Assembly: GCA_027295145.1 (NCBI GenBank)
Contig: JAPULJ010000194.1
Span: 1-32,760 of the forward strand
Reading direction: 5' to 3'
Source of the DNA: Alphaproteobacteria bacterium
GTDB lineage: Bacteria > Pseudomonadota > Alphaproteobacteria > JAPULJ01
DNA length: 32,760 nucleotides
Under the pieces are notes generated by a model. It did not search any database. It saw only the letters and a program-made list of their open reading frames with translations, and was not told where the DNA came from. A program made the position numbers and the translations under genes. Positions 32,429 to 32,760 of the stretch are shown here, in pieces (positions within the stretch are counted from its first letter, which is position 1; each line of letters opens with the position of its first letter).

Positions 32429-32760
32429 ATGGCGCATGACGGGGAGCTGAAAAAAACCGCGTTACCCGGGACAGCGCCGGTTGCGCGCAAAGAAGAAGCG
32501 CCGGTTGCGCGCAATGAAGAAGTGCCGGTCACGCGCAAAGAGGAAGCGCCGGTCGCGCGCAATAAGAAACCCTCCGGCAAGAAAAAAACGGCGAAGCGTT
32601 CTTCTCGCAGATCGAAACGCACCTCCGAGCGAATTTCCGAACGATTGTCCGAGCGCACCGGCGGCGCGACGCGCCACATCGGCCGCCCCCGACGGTTCTC
32701 GCGCCTAACGGGGCGCATCATGGCGCTTAACGCGCTGGCCCTGGCCACGCTGGTCGCGGT
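32429..32760 (+). CDS. chvG: Sensor histidine kinase ChvG/ExoS, N-terminal part (runs off window)
   Basis: The frame from ATG 32429 stays open to the window edge (110 codons) and is missing from the ORF track because it has no stop. GAGGGGG precedes the start. The last visible part, FSRLTGRIMALNALALATLVA, matches the start of ChvG's first transmembrane helix. Upstream lies an unusual basic cytoplasmic extension of about 90 residues: four eight-residue repeats (APVARKEE type), then KKPSGKKKTAKRSSRRSKR and SERISERLSER. Typical ChvG proteins have a shorter leader as far as I know. Only the N-terminus is seen, so the kinase domain is inferred from context with chvI. Confidence 0.82.
   Translation, partial: MAHDGELKKTALPGTAPVARKEEAPVARNEEVPVTRKEEAPVARNKKPSGKKKTAKRSSRRSKRTSERISERLSERTGGATRHIGRPRRFSRLTGRIMALNALALATLVA
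32474..32569 (+). repeat. Four tandem 24-base repeats in the chvG 5' coding region
   Basis: Units encode APVARKEE, APVARNEE, VPVTRKEE and APVARNKK. DNA units start GCGCCGGTT or a close variant (GTGCCGGTC, GCGCCGGTC), and differences are a few bases each. They abut without spacers, so this is a coding minisatellite and not a CRISPR array. Confidence 0.9.

Noticed and set aside
32474-32569. Tandem 24-base repeats considered as a CRISPR array
   Set aside because: The units abut with no spacers and encode an in-frame protein repeat within chvG.

Overview
The window looks like chromosomal DNA of an alphaproteobacterium, probably Rhodospirillales-like or a relative. The pointers are a P. denitrificans-type aerobic cobalamin cluster, the pckA / chvI-chvG neighbourhood known from many alphaproteobacteria, an MmcB-type repair gene with a CtrA-like box and GANTC sites in front of it, and high GC with many GTG/TTG starts. 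This placement rests on gene content read by eye; no search was run.

Region 1 (1-11172) is a corrin-ring and nucleotide-loop cluster: cobN (3' end only), cobG, cobH, cobI, cobJ, cobK (reverse), cobL, cobE, cobM, cbiD (reverse), cobA, then the lower-ligand genes cobT (= cobU of P. denitrificans) and cobS (= cobV). Forward genes overlap by 1-4 bases. The two reverse genes are wedged between them, with tail-to-tail overlaps. CobF is absent and CbiD is present, so C-1 methylation is probably done by the anaerobic-type enzyme in an otherwise aerobic (CobG-containing) pathway.

Region 2 (about 11225-13619) is a cobalamin riboswitch followed by cbtB and cbtA (cobalt uptake) and then a signal-peptide-bearing beta-barrel-like protein that may belong to the same uptake unit.

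Region 3 (13675-22934) is catabolic. A CaiB-type CoA-transferase and an SDR are divergently transcribed. After them come a terminator-bearing candidate small RNA on the minus strand and mmcB. Next is a divergent module: acyl/aryl-CoA ligase and MarR regulator on minus; a 2Fe-2S/FAD/NAD reductase, an SDR, a PaaA/BoxB-like diiron protein and a gentisate 1,2-dioxygenase-like bicupin on plus. This module is the best candidate in the window for an undescribed pathway: CoA activation, diiron oxygenation, then gentisate-type ring cleavage.

Region 4 (23027-32760) is mostly housekeeping and regulatory: polA, a large MscS-family channel gene, a diverged second copy of the last 108 bases of polA, pckA (reverse), a HugZ/DUF2470-like flavin-fold protein (reverse), the response regulator chvI, and the start of the sensor kinase chvG. 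ChvG carries an unusual repeat-rich basic N-terminal extension and runs off the window. The second polA tail suggests that the channel gene arrived by an insertion or recombination event at the polA 3' end. I saw no tRNA, rRNA, insertion sequence, CRISPR array or prophage.
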